Source: UBA7803 sp041395905
GTDB taxonomy: Bacteria; Pseudomonadota; Gammaproteobacteria; Pseudomonadales; Azotimanducaceae
Assembly: GCA_041395905.1 (NCBI GenBank)
Contig: JAWKZP010000008.1
Location: forward strand, 152,735 to 216,734
Direction: 5' to 3'
DNA length: 64,000 nucleotides
Part shown: piece after piece, positions 32,898-40,683 of the stretch
How positions within the stretch are numbered: the stretch's first letter is position 1
Layout: each line of letters begins with the position of its first letter
The notes under the pieces: generated by a model
What the model saw: only the letters and a program-made list of their open reading frames with translations
Told to the model about the DNA's origin: nothing
Databases searched by the model: none
Position numbers and translations under genes: made by a program

Positions 32898-34043
32898 TCA
32901 GTAGCCTTCGAGCTCGCCGTAGCGGTTGCGGTGGAAGTTCACGTCACCGAACGTCTGCTCGGCCACCGCTGCGCGTTTGATGAAGAAGCCGATGTCGAAC
33001 TCGTCCGTCATGCCGATGCCGCCATGCATCTGGATGCCTTCGCGCGACACGCGGTTGTACGTCTCACCGACCTTGGTCTTGGCCAGGCTCGCGAGTTTGG
33101 CGATCTCATCGGCGTCGCGGCCCTCGTCGAGCGCGGTGAGCGCTTCGAGCACGCAGGACTTCGACAGCTCCACCTCGCAGAACATGTCCGCGGCTCGATG
33201 CTTGAGCGCCTGGAACGATCCGATCGGCACGCCGAACTGCTCACGCTCCTTGAGATACTGAATCGTGCGCTCGAAACACTCCTGAGCGCCTCCAAGCATC
33301 TCCGCGGCGAGGCCGATGCGGGCGATGTCCAGGGTCGGGTCGAGCACGTCCGCGCCCTTGCCTTTCTTGCCCAGAATGGCATCGGCCCCGACTTTGACAT
33401 TCTTGAAGTCGACATTTGCGGCGTTGCGCGAATCGGTCATCTTGGTGCGCGTGACCTTCACGCCCGGCGCGTCGCGGTCGACGATGAACAGCGTGATGCC
33501 CGCACGCTTGCCCGGCTTGCCCGAGGTGCGTGCCGCAACGATGAGCTTGTCTGCGGAGTTGCCGTCGAGCACGAACGTCTTGGAGCCGTTGATCTTGTAC
33601 CCCTTGCCGGACTCTTCCGCCTCGGTCTCGATGCCGTACGGGTCGTGCCGGTGCGACTCTTCCAGCGCCAGCGCCATCAGCAGCTCGCCGCTGGAGATGG
33701 CCGGCAGCAGCTCGGACTTCTGCGCCTCGCTGCCGCCGAGATTGATCGCCGTGCCGCATACCCACACCGTCGCGAACAACGGGCTCGCGGCGAGCGTGCG
33801 ACCGGTTTCCTCGGTGACCACGCCCAGGCCCTTGTAACCGAATGCCAGGCCGCCGTATTCCTCAGGCCAGGGGATGCCGGCCCAGCCCAGCTCCACCATG
33901 GCCCGCCAGGTGTCGCGATCGAAGGCGTCGGGATTGTCCGCATCGCGCAGCTTGCGCAGCTGGCCGATGGGCGCCGAGCTGCCACAGAAGTCGCGCGCGC
34001 TGTCTTTGAGCATGTTCTGCTCTTCGTTGAGAATCATGGGCAT
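32898..34043 (-). CDS. Acyl-CoA dehydrogenase
   Basis: A 381-residue flavoprotein. Domains run from LNEEQNMLKDSARDF and WPEEYGGLAFGYKGLG through ALALEESHRHDPYGIETEAEE and YKINGSKTFVLDGNSADKLIVAART to QMHGGIGMTDEFDIGFFIKRA, the C-terminal segment near the FAD and acyl-CoA site. It oxidises an unknown acyl-CoA and passes electrons to ETF. It stands alone: the terminator lies just downstream and a 247-base spacer upstream. That spacer contains a small GC-rich hairpin at 34206-34221 and no gene. Confidence 0.9.
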   Translation of the reverse strand: MPMILNEEQNMLKDSARDFCGSSAPIGQLRKLRDADNPDAFDRDTWRAMVELGWAGIPWPEEYGGLAFGYKGLGVVTEETGRTLAASPLFATVWVCGTAINLGGSEAQKSELLPAISSGELLMALALEESHRHDPYGIETEAEESGKGYKINGSKTFVLDGNSADKLIVAARTSGKPGKRAGITLFIVDRDAPGVKVTRTKMTDSRNAANVDFKNVKVGADAILGKKGKGADVLDPTLDIARIGLAAEMLGGAQECFERTIQYLKEREQFGVPIGSFQALKHRAADMFCEVELSKSCVLEALTALDEGRDADEIAKLASLAKTKVGETYNRVSREGIQMHGGIGMTDEFDIGFFIKRAAVAEQTFGDVNFHRNRYGELEGY

Positions 34044-34290
34044 TTTGGCTCCCCCAAACCCGATGACGCGGTCAACTGCGTCGGCATGTGTCTATGGAAC
34101 TGACCGCTCGCCGCGCAGCCGCGGCGGGTCGACTCAAGCCGGAAATGAAAGCAAAACGCCGGGCAGATGTCGACCCCGGCAGATGCAGATCCGGGGGCAC
34201 CCCGAGGGGGGCTGTAGCCCCTCCACCGGAAGCCGTTCAGATGGGCGCTCAGGGACGCTGGTTCAGCACTCAAGGCTGTTGACTCGCCGC

Positions 34291-34833
34291 TCAGGGCTGT
34301 CTCTCAGCGCGCTGATAAAAGCCCTCGAACCAGGCCGTCCACTGGCCGGGCACCCGGGATTCCTCGAAAAACTGGCGCACGCGGCCGTCCGGCAGCGGTG
34401 TCCACATGCCCCGGAACGGAAACCGCTCGCCGCTTGCGAGGTAGGTGATGTCGCCGACCAGAACCATGCTCGCGGCGTGCACGCCGCCCTGGATGTCGAT
34501 GATCACACCCGGAGACACCCAGACCTGGCGCCAGTGGTCGCCCACGGGGTCGTAGAAGTTCTGGCTCTGCCCCGTACCGCCGCCTCTGCCGCGCCAGCTC
34601 TCCAGCAACAGACAGCCGTCCTGTTCCCGTGTTATCCGGTTGTCGCCCGCCTTCTCGCCGCTGGCATCGAAGACCTCCCACGTCCCCAGCCAGAAGTCGA
34701 AGGCCCGATAAGGCGGGCGTTCGCAGGGGTGCTCCCGCGCGGCCGCCTGCACCGGGGACGCCACCACCGCGGCAAGGGTCAGCGCCAGCAGAGTTACCAA
34801 CCGCTTACATGCGCTACATCCGGGTCGCTGCAA
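34291..34833 (-). CDS. Exported protein of unknown function (DUF1579-like)
   Basis: A 180-residue secreted protein. The start is TTG 34833, chosen because GGGAGG lies seven bases upstream; the only nearby ATG is out of frame. The signal peptide ends SPVQA. The mature part has YRAFDFWLGTWEVFDASGEKAGDN, FYDPVGDHWRQVWVSPGVIIDIQGG and LPDGRVRQFFEESRVPGQWTAWFEGFY, resembling the beta-barrel DUF1579 or related lipocalin-like families whose hallmark is the FDFWLGxW strand. No function can be assigned. It is divergent from a small secreted protein gene. Confidence 0.72.
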   Translation of the reverse strand: MQRPGCSACKRLVTLLALTLAAVVASPVQAAAREHPCERPPYRAFDFWLGTWEVFDASGEKAGDNRITREQDGCLLLESWRGRGGGTGQSQNFYDPVGDHWRQVWVSPGVIIDIQGGVHAASMVLVGDITYLASGERFPFRGMWTPLPDGRVRQFFEESRVPGQWTAWFEGFYQRAERQP

Positions 34834-34916
34834 ACCGTGACCTCCCTCACTAACCTGCCAGGCACTCGGTTCAAGTCTAACGGGATCAGCGGGTGCACAC
34901 AGCCAGGTTGCGGAAC

Positions 34917-35339
34917 ATGGCCATTCAGGGCAGCACGGGCGCCGGCGTTCGCAGTGCCATGCTGGCGGCCGGTCTCGCGGTCTGCCTGATGCTGGCGCAG
35001 CCGGCCGGCGCAGAGAGCAACGGCGACCCGGCGGCGGCCGCCACCGTGCAGCGCGCAGGCGTCGACGCGGGTGGCGCCCGGCCAGCTCAGGCGGCTGCAT
35101 CTGCAGCTTCGACCCCATCCGCGTCGGCCTCTGAGCCGCAATTTCAACGCCCTGCCACCCAGCAGCGCGACGCCACCAGCACGGACGCCTCCAGGCGCGC
35201 CGATCCGAAGGTCGCCGCCGGTGCCGGAACATCCAATGCCCGCGAGCGTCCGCCATTGCTCGACGCCCCGACCCTGATCGTGGTCCTGCTCGGTGTGGCC
35301 GGGCTGATCTGGGTCAGGCGGCACGTCGCCGAGCTCTGA
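34917..35339 (+). CDS. Small exported protein with low-complexity body and C-terminal membrane helix
   Basis: A 140-residue hypothetical protein from ATG 34917 (GTG 34893 is an alternative). The signal peptide AMLAAGLAVCLMLAQPAGA is followed by about 75 Ala/Ser/Thr/Gln-rich residues and a C-terminal helix TLIVVLLGVAGLIWVRRH with a basic tail. The signal-linker-helix-RR layout resembles proteins anchored by C-terminal sorting signals such as PEP-CTERM, but no PEP motif is present. Codon use is consistent with coding. Function unknown. Confidence 0.5.
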   Translation: MAIQGSTGAGVRSAMLAAGLAVCLMLAQPAGAESNGDPAAAATVQRAGVDAGGARPAQAAASAASTPSASASEPQFQRPATQQRDATSTDASRRADPKVAAGAGTSNARERPPLLDAPTLIVVLLGVAGLIWVRRHVAEL

Positions 35340-35388
35340 GTCACGCCGCGGCAGGTCGCGCGAGGCCGCGATCTGCTATAAGGCGGCC

Positions 35389-36060
35389 ATGGATTTCGCG
35401 CGCCTGCAGACCCAGCTCCGGACCACCCTGCCCATGGCGCGCATCGAGCCCCTGCCCCTGCCAGGCTGCCCCGAAATCCGCCTCGGCCTGATCAATGCCG
35501 ACTTTCCCGAGGGACCGCTGCCCGAGGAGGTAATGCGCGCGGTCATCGAGCGCCCCGCCTACTGGGCATTCTGCTGGGGCAGCGGGTTGGCGCTGGCGCG
35601 CTTTCTGCTCGATTCGCCCGACTGGGTACGCAACCGCAGCGTGCTGGATCTCGGCAGTGGATCCGGCGTGGTCGCCATCGCTGCCGCGCTGGCCGGCGCG
35701 CGCCGGGTCGTCGCCTGCGACAACGACCCCATGGCGCTGCAGGCAACCGCTGCAAACGCGGCTGCCAACGGAGTTAAGCTCGATCTGAGCGACGACCTCG
35801 AACAGGCGGGCGCGGCCGGCCCCTACGATCTGCTGCTGATGGCCGACGTGCTCTACGACCGCAGCAACCTCGGCCTGCTGCAGCAGGCGGCGCGGCACGC
35901 GCGCGCAGTGCTCGTCGCCGATTCGCGGGTGCGCACCCTGCCGACACCCGGGTACCGCGAGATCGCGGTAATCGAGGCCCTGACGGTGCCCAACTTGGGA
36001 GAGTTCGACGAATTCGGAACCGTGCGGCTGTTCTATCTACCGAATGCGCCCGCGCCCTGA
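35389..36060 (+). CDS. Class I SAM-dependent methyltransferase (ETF-beta lysine methyltransferase-like)
   Basis: A 223-residue methyltransferase with VLDLGSGSGVVAIAAALAGA as the SAM-binding motif near residue 86, RVVACDNDP as motif II, and LLMADVLYDRS as the post-I/DxxY-type segment. PAYWAFCWGSGLALARFLL upstream is typical of the ETFB-KMT/METTL20-like branch that methylates the beta subunit of electron-transfer flavoprotein. No ETF gene is visible here, but the window has five acyl-CoA dehydrogenase genes that would use ETF. The last 28 bases overlap a convergent gene at 36033. Confidence 0.8.
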   Translation: MDFARLQTQLRTTLPMARIEPLPLPGCPEIRLGLINADFPEGPLPEEVMRAVIERPAYWAFCWGSGLALARFLLDSPDWVRNRSVLDLGSGSGVVAIAAALAGARRVVACDNDPMALQATAANAAANGVKLDLSDDLEQAGAAGPYDLLLMADVLYDRSNLGLLQQAARHARAVLVADSRVRTLPTPGYREIAVIEALTVPNLGEFDEFGTVRLFYLPNAPAP

Positions 36061-36788
36061 GCGAGCACGATGAGGGCCTCGCGCAGGTTGCGTTCCGCGA
36101 TGGCCTGCTCGGTGACCGTCTGCGGATCTTCGAGCCAGGCGCGAGCCTGATGTTCGTCCGCAAACTCGAGCACCAGCAGACGGTTCCAGCCGCCGGCGCC
36201 CCGCAACACGGTGATGGGCGTCTGCCAGAGTGTCTGACCGCCAAACGACGGGACGTTGCCCAGCCAGCCTGATTCCCCGGGCACGCCCAGCGGTTGGGAC
36301 TGCACCGGGTCGCGCAAGCGCAGCAGAACCAGGATCTGCGTGCGCTCAGGCGAAAACTGAGGCGGCGTCTCCACGCTGCCCAGCAGCTGCACGTCGAGGC
36401 CACCCAGCTGCCGCTCCATGGCCCGGTAGCCGCTGCTGGTGAGCATCTGCACCAGCAGACCGCCGCGAGGAAAGCGAATGAGCTGCGCATGCAGCAGCTG
36501 GCGCAGCACGGAGCCCTGCACCACGTCGAGCGCGCCCGATTGCCAGAGCAGCGAGCCCTCGTCGTTGCCGGCAAGCTCTAGAAACGTACGGCGGATCGAG
36601 GCGGCGACGTCGGTCTGCGCGCCACCCAGCGGTGCCGAAACCAGACGGACGACGTAGTAGGGGTTGTCGCGGCGCTCACCATCGAAGGCGATGGCGGCCA
36701 CCGAAGGGCCGATGAGCCAGACCCCGAGCGCCGAGAACGAGGCCAGCAGCAGGCAGAACAGCACAAAGGTCAGAAACGATCGATTCAC
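36033..36788 (-). CDS. Membrane-anchored protein of unknown function
   Basis: A 251-residue protein with one N-terminal membrane helix (FLTFVLFCLLLASFSALGVWLIGP) and a soluble domain that is probably periplasmic. The domain ends in RLLVLEFADEHQARAWLEDPQTVTEQAIAERNLREALIVLAQG, a ferredoxin-like alpha/beta dimer module reminiscent of DUF1330/ABM-type domains. I do not recognise the rest. It overlaps the convergent methyltransferase gene by 28 bases and is divergent from the enoyl-CoA hydratase operon. Confidence 0.65.
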   Translation of the reverse strand: MNRSFLTFVLFCLLLASFSALGVWLIGPSVAAIAFDGERRDNPYYVVRLVSAPLGGAQTDVAASIRRTFLELAGNDEGSLLWQSGALDVVQGSVLRQLLHAQLIRFPRGGLLVQMLTSSGYRAMERQLGGLDVQLLGSVETPPQFSPERTQILVLLRLRDPVQSQPLGVPGESGWLGNVPSFGGQTLWQTPITVLRGAGGWNRLLVLEFADEHQARAWLEDPQTVTEQAIAERNLREALIVLAQGAGAFGR

Positions 36789-36904
36789 CGGAGCCGAACA
36801 GTCACGGAAAACGGCGCATCATAGCTCAAGCCGCCGGTGCTCGCCTCCGACCACGGCCATGGGGTAGAGTCTCGGCCAACATGCGCAAAGGGGAGTGACG
36901 CGCC

Positions 36905-37750
36905 ATGACTCAGCCGCACCCGTACCAGGAAATCCTCTACTCGGTGGACGATCCGGTGGCCACCATCACCATGAACCGGCCCGACCAGCTCAATGCTTTC
37001 ACCAATCGGATGCTGGCAGAGATCCGCCACGCGCTGGCCGCGGCAGAGCGCGACGACCGCGTGGTCGGGATCATTCTCACCGGCGCCGGGCGCGGCTTCT
37101 GCGCCGGCATGGACATGAACGCTCTGGACAGCATGTCCAGCGGCGGCGGCGCCCGCGAGGATCTGTCGGCGCTCGAAGCGCACCCGGGTGATCCGGAGCT
37201 GGGGCCCGATTTCCAGGTGACGTTCAGTTATCTGCTGTCCATCCGCAAGCCGCTGATCGCCGCGGTGAATGGCGCCTGCGCCGGCCTCGGCTTCGTGTTC
37301 GCCCTGCTCTCCGACATGCGCTTCGTCGACCGCAATGCCCGCTTCGCGACGGCGTTCGCGCAGCGCGGCCTGATCGCCGAGCACGGTGCCAGCTGGATTC
37401 TGCCTCGTCTGATCGGCCCGGGGCGGGCCCTCGACATACTCTGGAGCGGACGCAAGTTCGACGGCGCCGAGGCCGAGCGGATCGGTCTGGTGGAGCGCCT
37501 GTGCGAGCCGGGCGAGTCGGTCGAGCAGGCGGCGGACTACATCCGTCAGCTGGCGGCGGTGGCATCGCCGACGTCGCTGCGGGTCATGAAGGCCCAGGTC
37601 TACCGGCACATGAACATGCCGCTCGGCGAAGCCATGCGCGAGACCAACACCTGGATGGACGAGAGTCTGAAGCGTGACGACTTCCGCGAGGGTGTGCGCT
37701 CGTTCCTGGAACGTCGCCCGCCCCGGTTCGGCAGGGTCGAGGTTGACTGA
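36905..37750 (+). CDS. Enoyl-CoA hydratase/isomerase family protein
   Basis: A 281-residue crotonase-fold protein. Oxyanion-hole segments GAGRGFCAGMDMNALDS and KPLIAAVNGACAGLGFVFALLSDMRFV are intact, and AQRGLIAEHGASWILPRLIG carries a likely catalytic Glu. The C-terminal EGVRSFLERRPPRFG is typical. It is the first gene of a tight five-gene run (overlapping TTG, then ATGA, then 10-base gap), with alpha/beta hydrolase, DUF169, nitroreductase and SnoaL-like genes. Substrate unknown; the run looks catabolic or xenobiotic-related. Confidence 0.9.
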   Translation: MTQPHPYQEILYSVDDPVATITMNRPDQLNAFTNRMLAEIRHALAAAERDDRVVGIILTGAGRGFCAGMDMNALDSMSSGGGAREDLSALEAHPGDPELGPDFQVTFSYLLSIRKPLIAAVNGACAGLGFVFALLSDMRFVDRNARFATAFAQRGLIAEHGASWILPRLIGPGRALDILWSGRKFDGAEAERIGLVERLCEPGESVEQAADYIRQLAAVASPTSLRVMKAQVYRHMNMPLGEAMRETNTWMDESLKRDDFREGVRSFLERRPPRFGRVEVD

Positions 37751-38657
37751 GTTCACTCAGCACTGGGTCGACGCCGCCGGCGTACGGCTGTCCGTGCTGC
37801 GCCTGGGTGAGCCGACGCTGCCGCCGCTGATCATGCTGCACGGCATGCGCGATGTCGCCTGGAGCCTCATGCCAGTGGCACGGCAGCTCAGCGAACGCTA
37901 CTGCGTCTACCTGCCCGAGCTGCGCGGCCACGGTGCCAGCGATCAGCCCGGCTGGTACAGCATCGATCACTTCCTGTTCGATCTGCATCAGCTCATGGCC
38001 ACGCTGGAGATCCCGCAAGCCGACATCTTCGGACACAGCCTGGGCGGTCAGATCCTGGCCCGCTTTGCCGCGATCTTTCCCGGACGCGTGCGGCGCGCCG
38101 TCATCGTCGAGGGCCTCGGGCCGCCGGCACGTCCCGGTGAGGACGACGATGCCAGCGAGATCGCCGGCTACGGGCCGCACCTCGTGGCAACGTTCGAAAT
38201 TCCGCAGCGCCAGCGCGCGCTGCCGGATCTCGAGTTCGCCGCCACGCGGCTGCTGGCGAACAATCCCCGTCTCGATCCCGGTCTCGCGCCGGAGTTGGCG
38301 CGCGCCGCCACCCGTGCAGGCGACGACGGCCGGCTGATCTGGGCGTTCGATCCGCGCGTTCGCAGCGTGTTCGTCGGCGTGCGGCGACGCGACAGCGAAC
38401 GCTACTGGCGCCAGGTTCGCTGCCCGACTCTGATCATCAGCGGCGCGCTGGCCGACGAGTACTGGCGCGGGCAGATGGGCGACCGACTGCCGGGCTGGAC
38501 CGGACGCTTCGCGTCCGGCGAACTGGAAGCGCGGGTCGCCTGCTTCGGCGCTGCCCGGCTGGTGGAGTTCGAGCGCTCCGGCCACATGGTGCATTACGAC
38601 GAGCCCGACCGTCTGGCCGCGGTCGTTCGAGAGTTTCTGCAGGAGGAACGAACATGA
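37743..38657 (+). CDS. Alpha/beta hydrolase
   Basis: A 304-residue alpha/beta-fold hydrolase. LHGMRDVAWS supplies the oxyanion-hole HG motif, ELRGHGAS is the conserved strand 4 loop, GHSLGGQILARF carries the nucleophile Ser, and the His lies in SGHMVHYDEPDRLA. The start is TTG 37743, inside the last 8 bases of the previous gene; ATG candidates lie too far in. Its ATGA overlap with the DUF169 gene shows tight coupling. It likely hydrolyses an ester, thioester or C-C bond in the pathway encoded by this operon. Confidence 0.88.
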   Translation: MTEFTQHWVDAAGVRLSVLRLGEPTLPPLIMLHGMRDVAWSLMPVARQLSERYCVYLPELRGHGASDQPGWYSIDHFLFDLHQLMATLEIPQADIFGHSLGGQILARFAAIFPGRVRRAVIVEGLGPPARPGEDDDASEIAGYGPHLVATFEIPQRQRALPDLEFAATRLLANNPRLDPGLAPELARAATRAGDDGRLIWAFDPRVRSVFVGVRRRDSERYWRQVRCPTLIISGALADEYWRGQMGDRLPGWTGRFASGELEARVACFGAARLVEFERSGHMVHYDEPDRLAAVVREFLQEERT

Positions 38658-39442
38658 GTGACGTCATCGCAACGGATCAGACGGGGTACGATCTCGCCGA
38701 CCTGGTGGACGGCCTGAACCGCTACCTGCGGCTGCGCACCACACCGATCGGCATGAAGCTGTTCACCACCGTCGAGGAGATGGAAGCGATACCCCGCATC
38801 CGGCGACCGGGAGCCGTGCACACCACCGACCAGATCGTCGGTCAGGCGGCGCGCAACGGCTGGACCGTGGGCATCACCGCCGAGGACCTGGTGGGCGCCC
38901 AGTGCAGCACCGTCATCGGGCTGCATCCCAGATCCGATCAGTGGCTTTCGGGCGACCGTATGACCGGCGTCTGGTTCGAGAATCAGGACGACGCCAGCGC
39001 GCATCAGCATGCCATGGACGTGGTGCCGTTCGGCCGATACCAGGCCATGGCCGTGAGCCCGCTCGCCGCGGGGCGCCTGAATCCCCCGGACATCTGTCTG
39101 ATCTACGCCACCCCGGCACAGATGATTCTGTTCATCAACGGCCTACAGTGGACCGGCTACAAGAAGCTCGACTGGGGCTGCGTCGGCGAGTCCGCCTGTG
39201 CCGATTCCTGGGGTCGGGCCCTGGCGACCGGTGAGCCGAGCCTGTCCATTCCGTGCTTTGCCGAGCGGCGCTACGGCGGCGTGATGGAGGACGAACTGCT
39301 CATGGCGCTGCCGCCGCACTTTCTGCCCAAGGTGATCGCGGGCCTCGAGGCGCTGTCGCGCAACGGGCTGCGCTACCCCATTCCCCAGTATGGGGTGAAC
39401 AATGACGTGCGTGCCGGTATGGGCGTGAGCTACGGCAGCTGA
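38654..39442 (+). CDS. DUF169 family protein
   Basis: A 262-residue soluble protein of the DUF169 family, recognised from the YLRLRTTPIGMKLF start, the Cys-containing loops ISMCQCST-type AEDLVGAQCSTVIGL, and the VYATPAQMxLL-type LIYATPAQMILFINGLQW. Cys residues in GCVGESACADS and SIPCFAERRYG could bind a metal or Fe-S cluster. The family is uncharacterised. It sits in the middle of the five-gene run and its start overlaps the hydrolase stop by ATGA. Its role in this pathway is not known. Confidence 0.8.
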   Translation: MSDVIATDQTGYDLADLVDGLNRYLRLRTTPIGMKLFTTVEEMEAIPRIRRPGAVHTTDQIVGQAARNGWTVGITAEDLVGAQCSTVIGLHPRSDQWLSGDRMTGVWFENQDDASAHQHAMDVVPFGRYQAMAVSPLAAGRLNPPDICLIYATPAQMILFINGLQWTGYKKLDWGCVGESACADSWGRALATGEPSLSIPCFAERRYGGVMEDELLMALPPHFLPKVIAGLEALSRNGLRYPIPQYGVNNDVRAGMGVSYGS

Positions 39443-39452
39443 GGGCCCGGAC

Positions 39453-40112
39453 ATGGAACTCTACGACGCGATGAGCACCCTGCGCGCGGTCCGCAGACTG
39501 CGCCCCGATCCGATTCCCGAGGACGTGCTGCAGCGCGTGTTCCAGGCCGCGACCTGGGCGCCGAGCGGCGGCAATCACCAGCCCTGGCGGATCATCGCCG
39601 TGCGCGACGGCGCCAGCAAGCAGGCACTCGAAGACCTGTACCGGCCGCACTGGGAACGCTACGTGCCCGGCTACGAGCAGCACATGCAGTCCATGCCGGA
39701 GGCGGAACGGGAAAAATCACGCCGGGCGCTGGAATCCGGCACCTACCTGGCCACACACATGCACGAGGCGCCGGTCATTGCCGTGTTCTGCTTCAACCCG
39801 GCGCGGCTGACCATCACCGACGCCGCCCTGGCCGAGCCTGGCGGGCGGCCTTCCGTGGTGGGCGGAGGCTCCCTCTACCCGGCCGTGCAGAACCTGCTGC
39901 TGGCGTGCCGCAACGAGGGGCTGGGCTGCGTGCTGACGACGCTCCTGTGCGTCGAGGAACCAGCGGTGCGGCGCCTGCTGGCCCTGCCTGACGACTGGTA
40001 CACCTACGCTCACGTGCCCATCGGCTATCCGGTAGGCGGCGGCCACGGAGCCATCAGCCGACGCCCCGCAGAAGCGATGGTGTTCCACGACCGCTGGGGC
40101 GGAAAAGGCTGA
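39453..40112 (+). CDS. Nitroreductase family protein
   Basis: A 219-residue FMN-dependent oxidoreductase. STLRAVRRLRPDPIPEDVLQRV is the FMN phosphate-binding start with the conserved Arg pair, APSGGNHQPWRIIAV the flavin-binding loop, and GLGCVLTTLLCVEEPAVRRLLALP the C-terminal core. Family members reduce nitroaromatics, quinones or flavins, or act on enoate bonds. Position 10 bases after the DUF169 gene puts it in the same operon. A long insertion before the PGYEQHMQSMPEAER helix is common in one subgroup. Confidence 0.9.
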   Translation: MELYDAMSTLRAVRRLRPDPIPEDVLQRVFQAATWAPSGGNHQPWRIIAVRDGASKQALEDLYRPHWERYVPGYEQHMQSMPEAEREKSRRALESGTYLATHMHEAPVIAVFCFNPARLTITDAALAEPGGRPSVVGGGSLYPAVQNLLLACRNEGLGCVLTTLLCVEEPAVRRLLALPDDWYTYAHVPIGYPVGGGHGAISRRPAEAMVFHDRWGGKG

Positions 40113-40256
40113 TCCGTACTGCTCGCAGCGCTCAGCACCCCTGCAGCACCCGAGGCCGCCGCGCTGGCCATCTCCCCGGCCAGAGCTATGGCGCGGGCTG
40201 CCGCCACCGACGACCCTGGATATACTGCGCCATTGCGACCGACAAACGGGGGCGCG

Positions 40257-40625
40257 GTGAGCGATACGGAACTGGCGGAAGTGTTCCTGCGCGCGATCGA
40301 GCGCGCGGACAAGCAGGCGATCCGAGCCTGCTACGCCGAGAATGCACGGATCTGGCACAACTTTGACGGCGTCCATCAGACCGTCGAGGAAAACCTGGCC
40401 ACTCTGGAATGGCTGACTTCGGTGGTCAGCGACCGGCGCTATGAGATCGTGCGAATCGAAGCGCTGCCCGATGGCTTCCTGCTGCAGTACGTGATGAACG
40501 GTACGCTGAAGGACGGCAAGCGGCTGGTCATGCCCGCATGCGTCATCTGCACGGTCACCCAGGGCCGCATCACCCAACTGCAGGAGTACCTGGATCCTAC
40601 CCGCATGCTGAAGTACGTGGGCTGA
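40257..40625 (+). CDS. Nuclear transport factor 2 (SnoaL-like) family protein
   Basis: A 122-residue single-domain NTF2-fold protein from GTG 40257 (preceded by GGGGG). The signature patterns are ADKQAIRACYAENARIWHNFDG, ENLATLEWLTSVV and ITQLQEYLDPTRM. The fold hosts polyketide cyclases, ketosteroid isomerases and limonene epoxide hydrolase-like enzymes; the actual activity here is unknown. A 144-base gap separates it from the nitroreductase gene, so it may be the last gene of that operon or have its own promoter. A stem-loop at 40647-40664 follows. Confidence 0.8.
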   Translation: MSDTELAEVFLRAIERADKQAIRACYAENARIWHNFDGVHQTVEENLATLEWLTSVVSDRRYEIVRIEALPDGFLLQYVMNGTLKDGKRLVMPACVICTVTQGRITQLQEYLDPTRMLKYVG

Positions 40626-40646
40626 CCCATGAGTTGAATGGAAGCG

Positions 40647-40664
40647 ACCGCCCGGACTGGCGGT
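40647..40664. terminator. Possible stem-loop terminator between convergent genes
   Basis: ACCGCC (40647-40652) pairs with GGCGGT (40659-40664) around a 6-base loop, 22 bases after the SnoaL-like gene stop. There is no T-run on either side, so rho-independent termination is uncertain. Confidence 0.35.
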
Positions 40665-40683
40665 ATCTGGGCGGCTGGTTTCC

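Noticed and set aside
34206..34221. GGGGCT/AGCCCC stem-loop upstream of the acyl-CoA dehydrogenase gene
   Set aside because: Short, GC-only and without T-run or repeat partners elsewhere, so no role is assigned.
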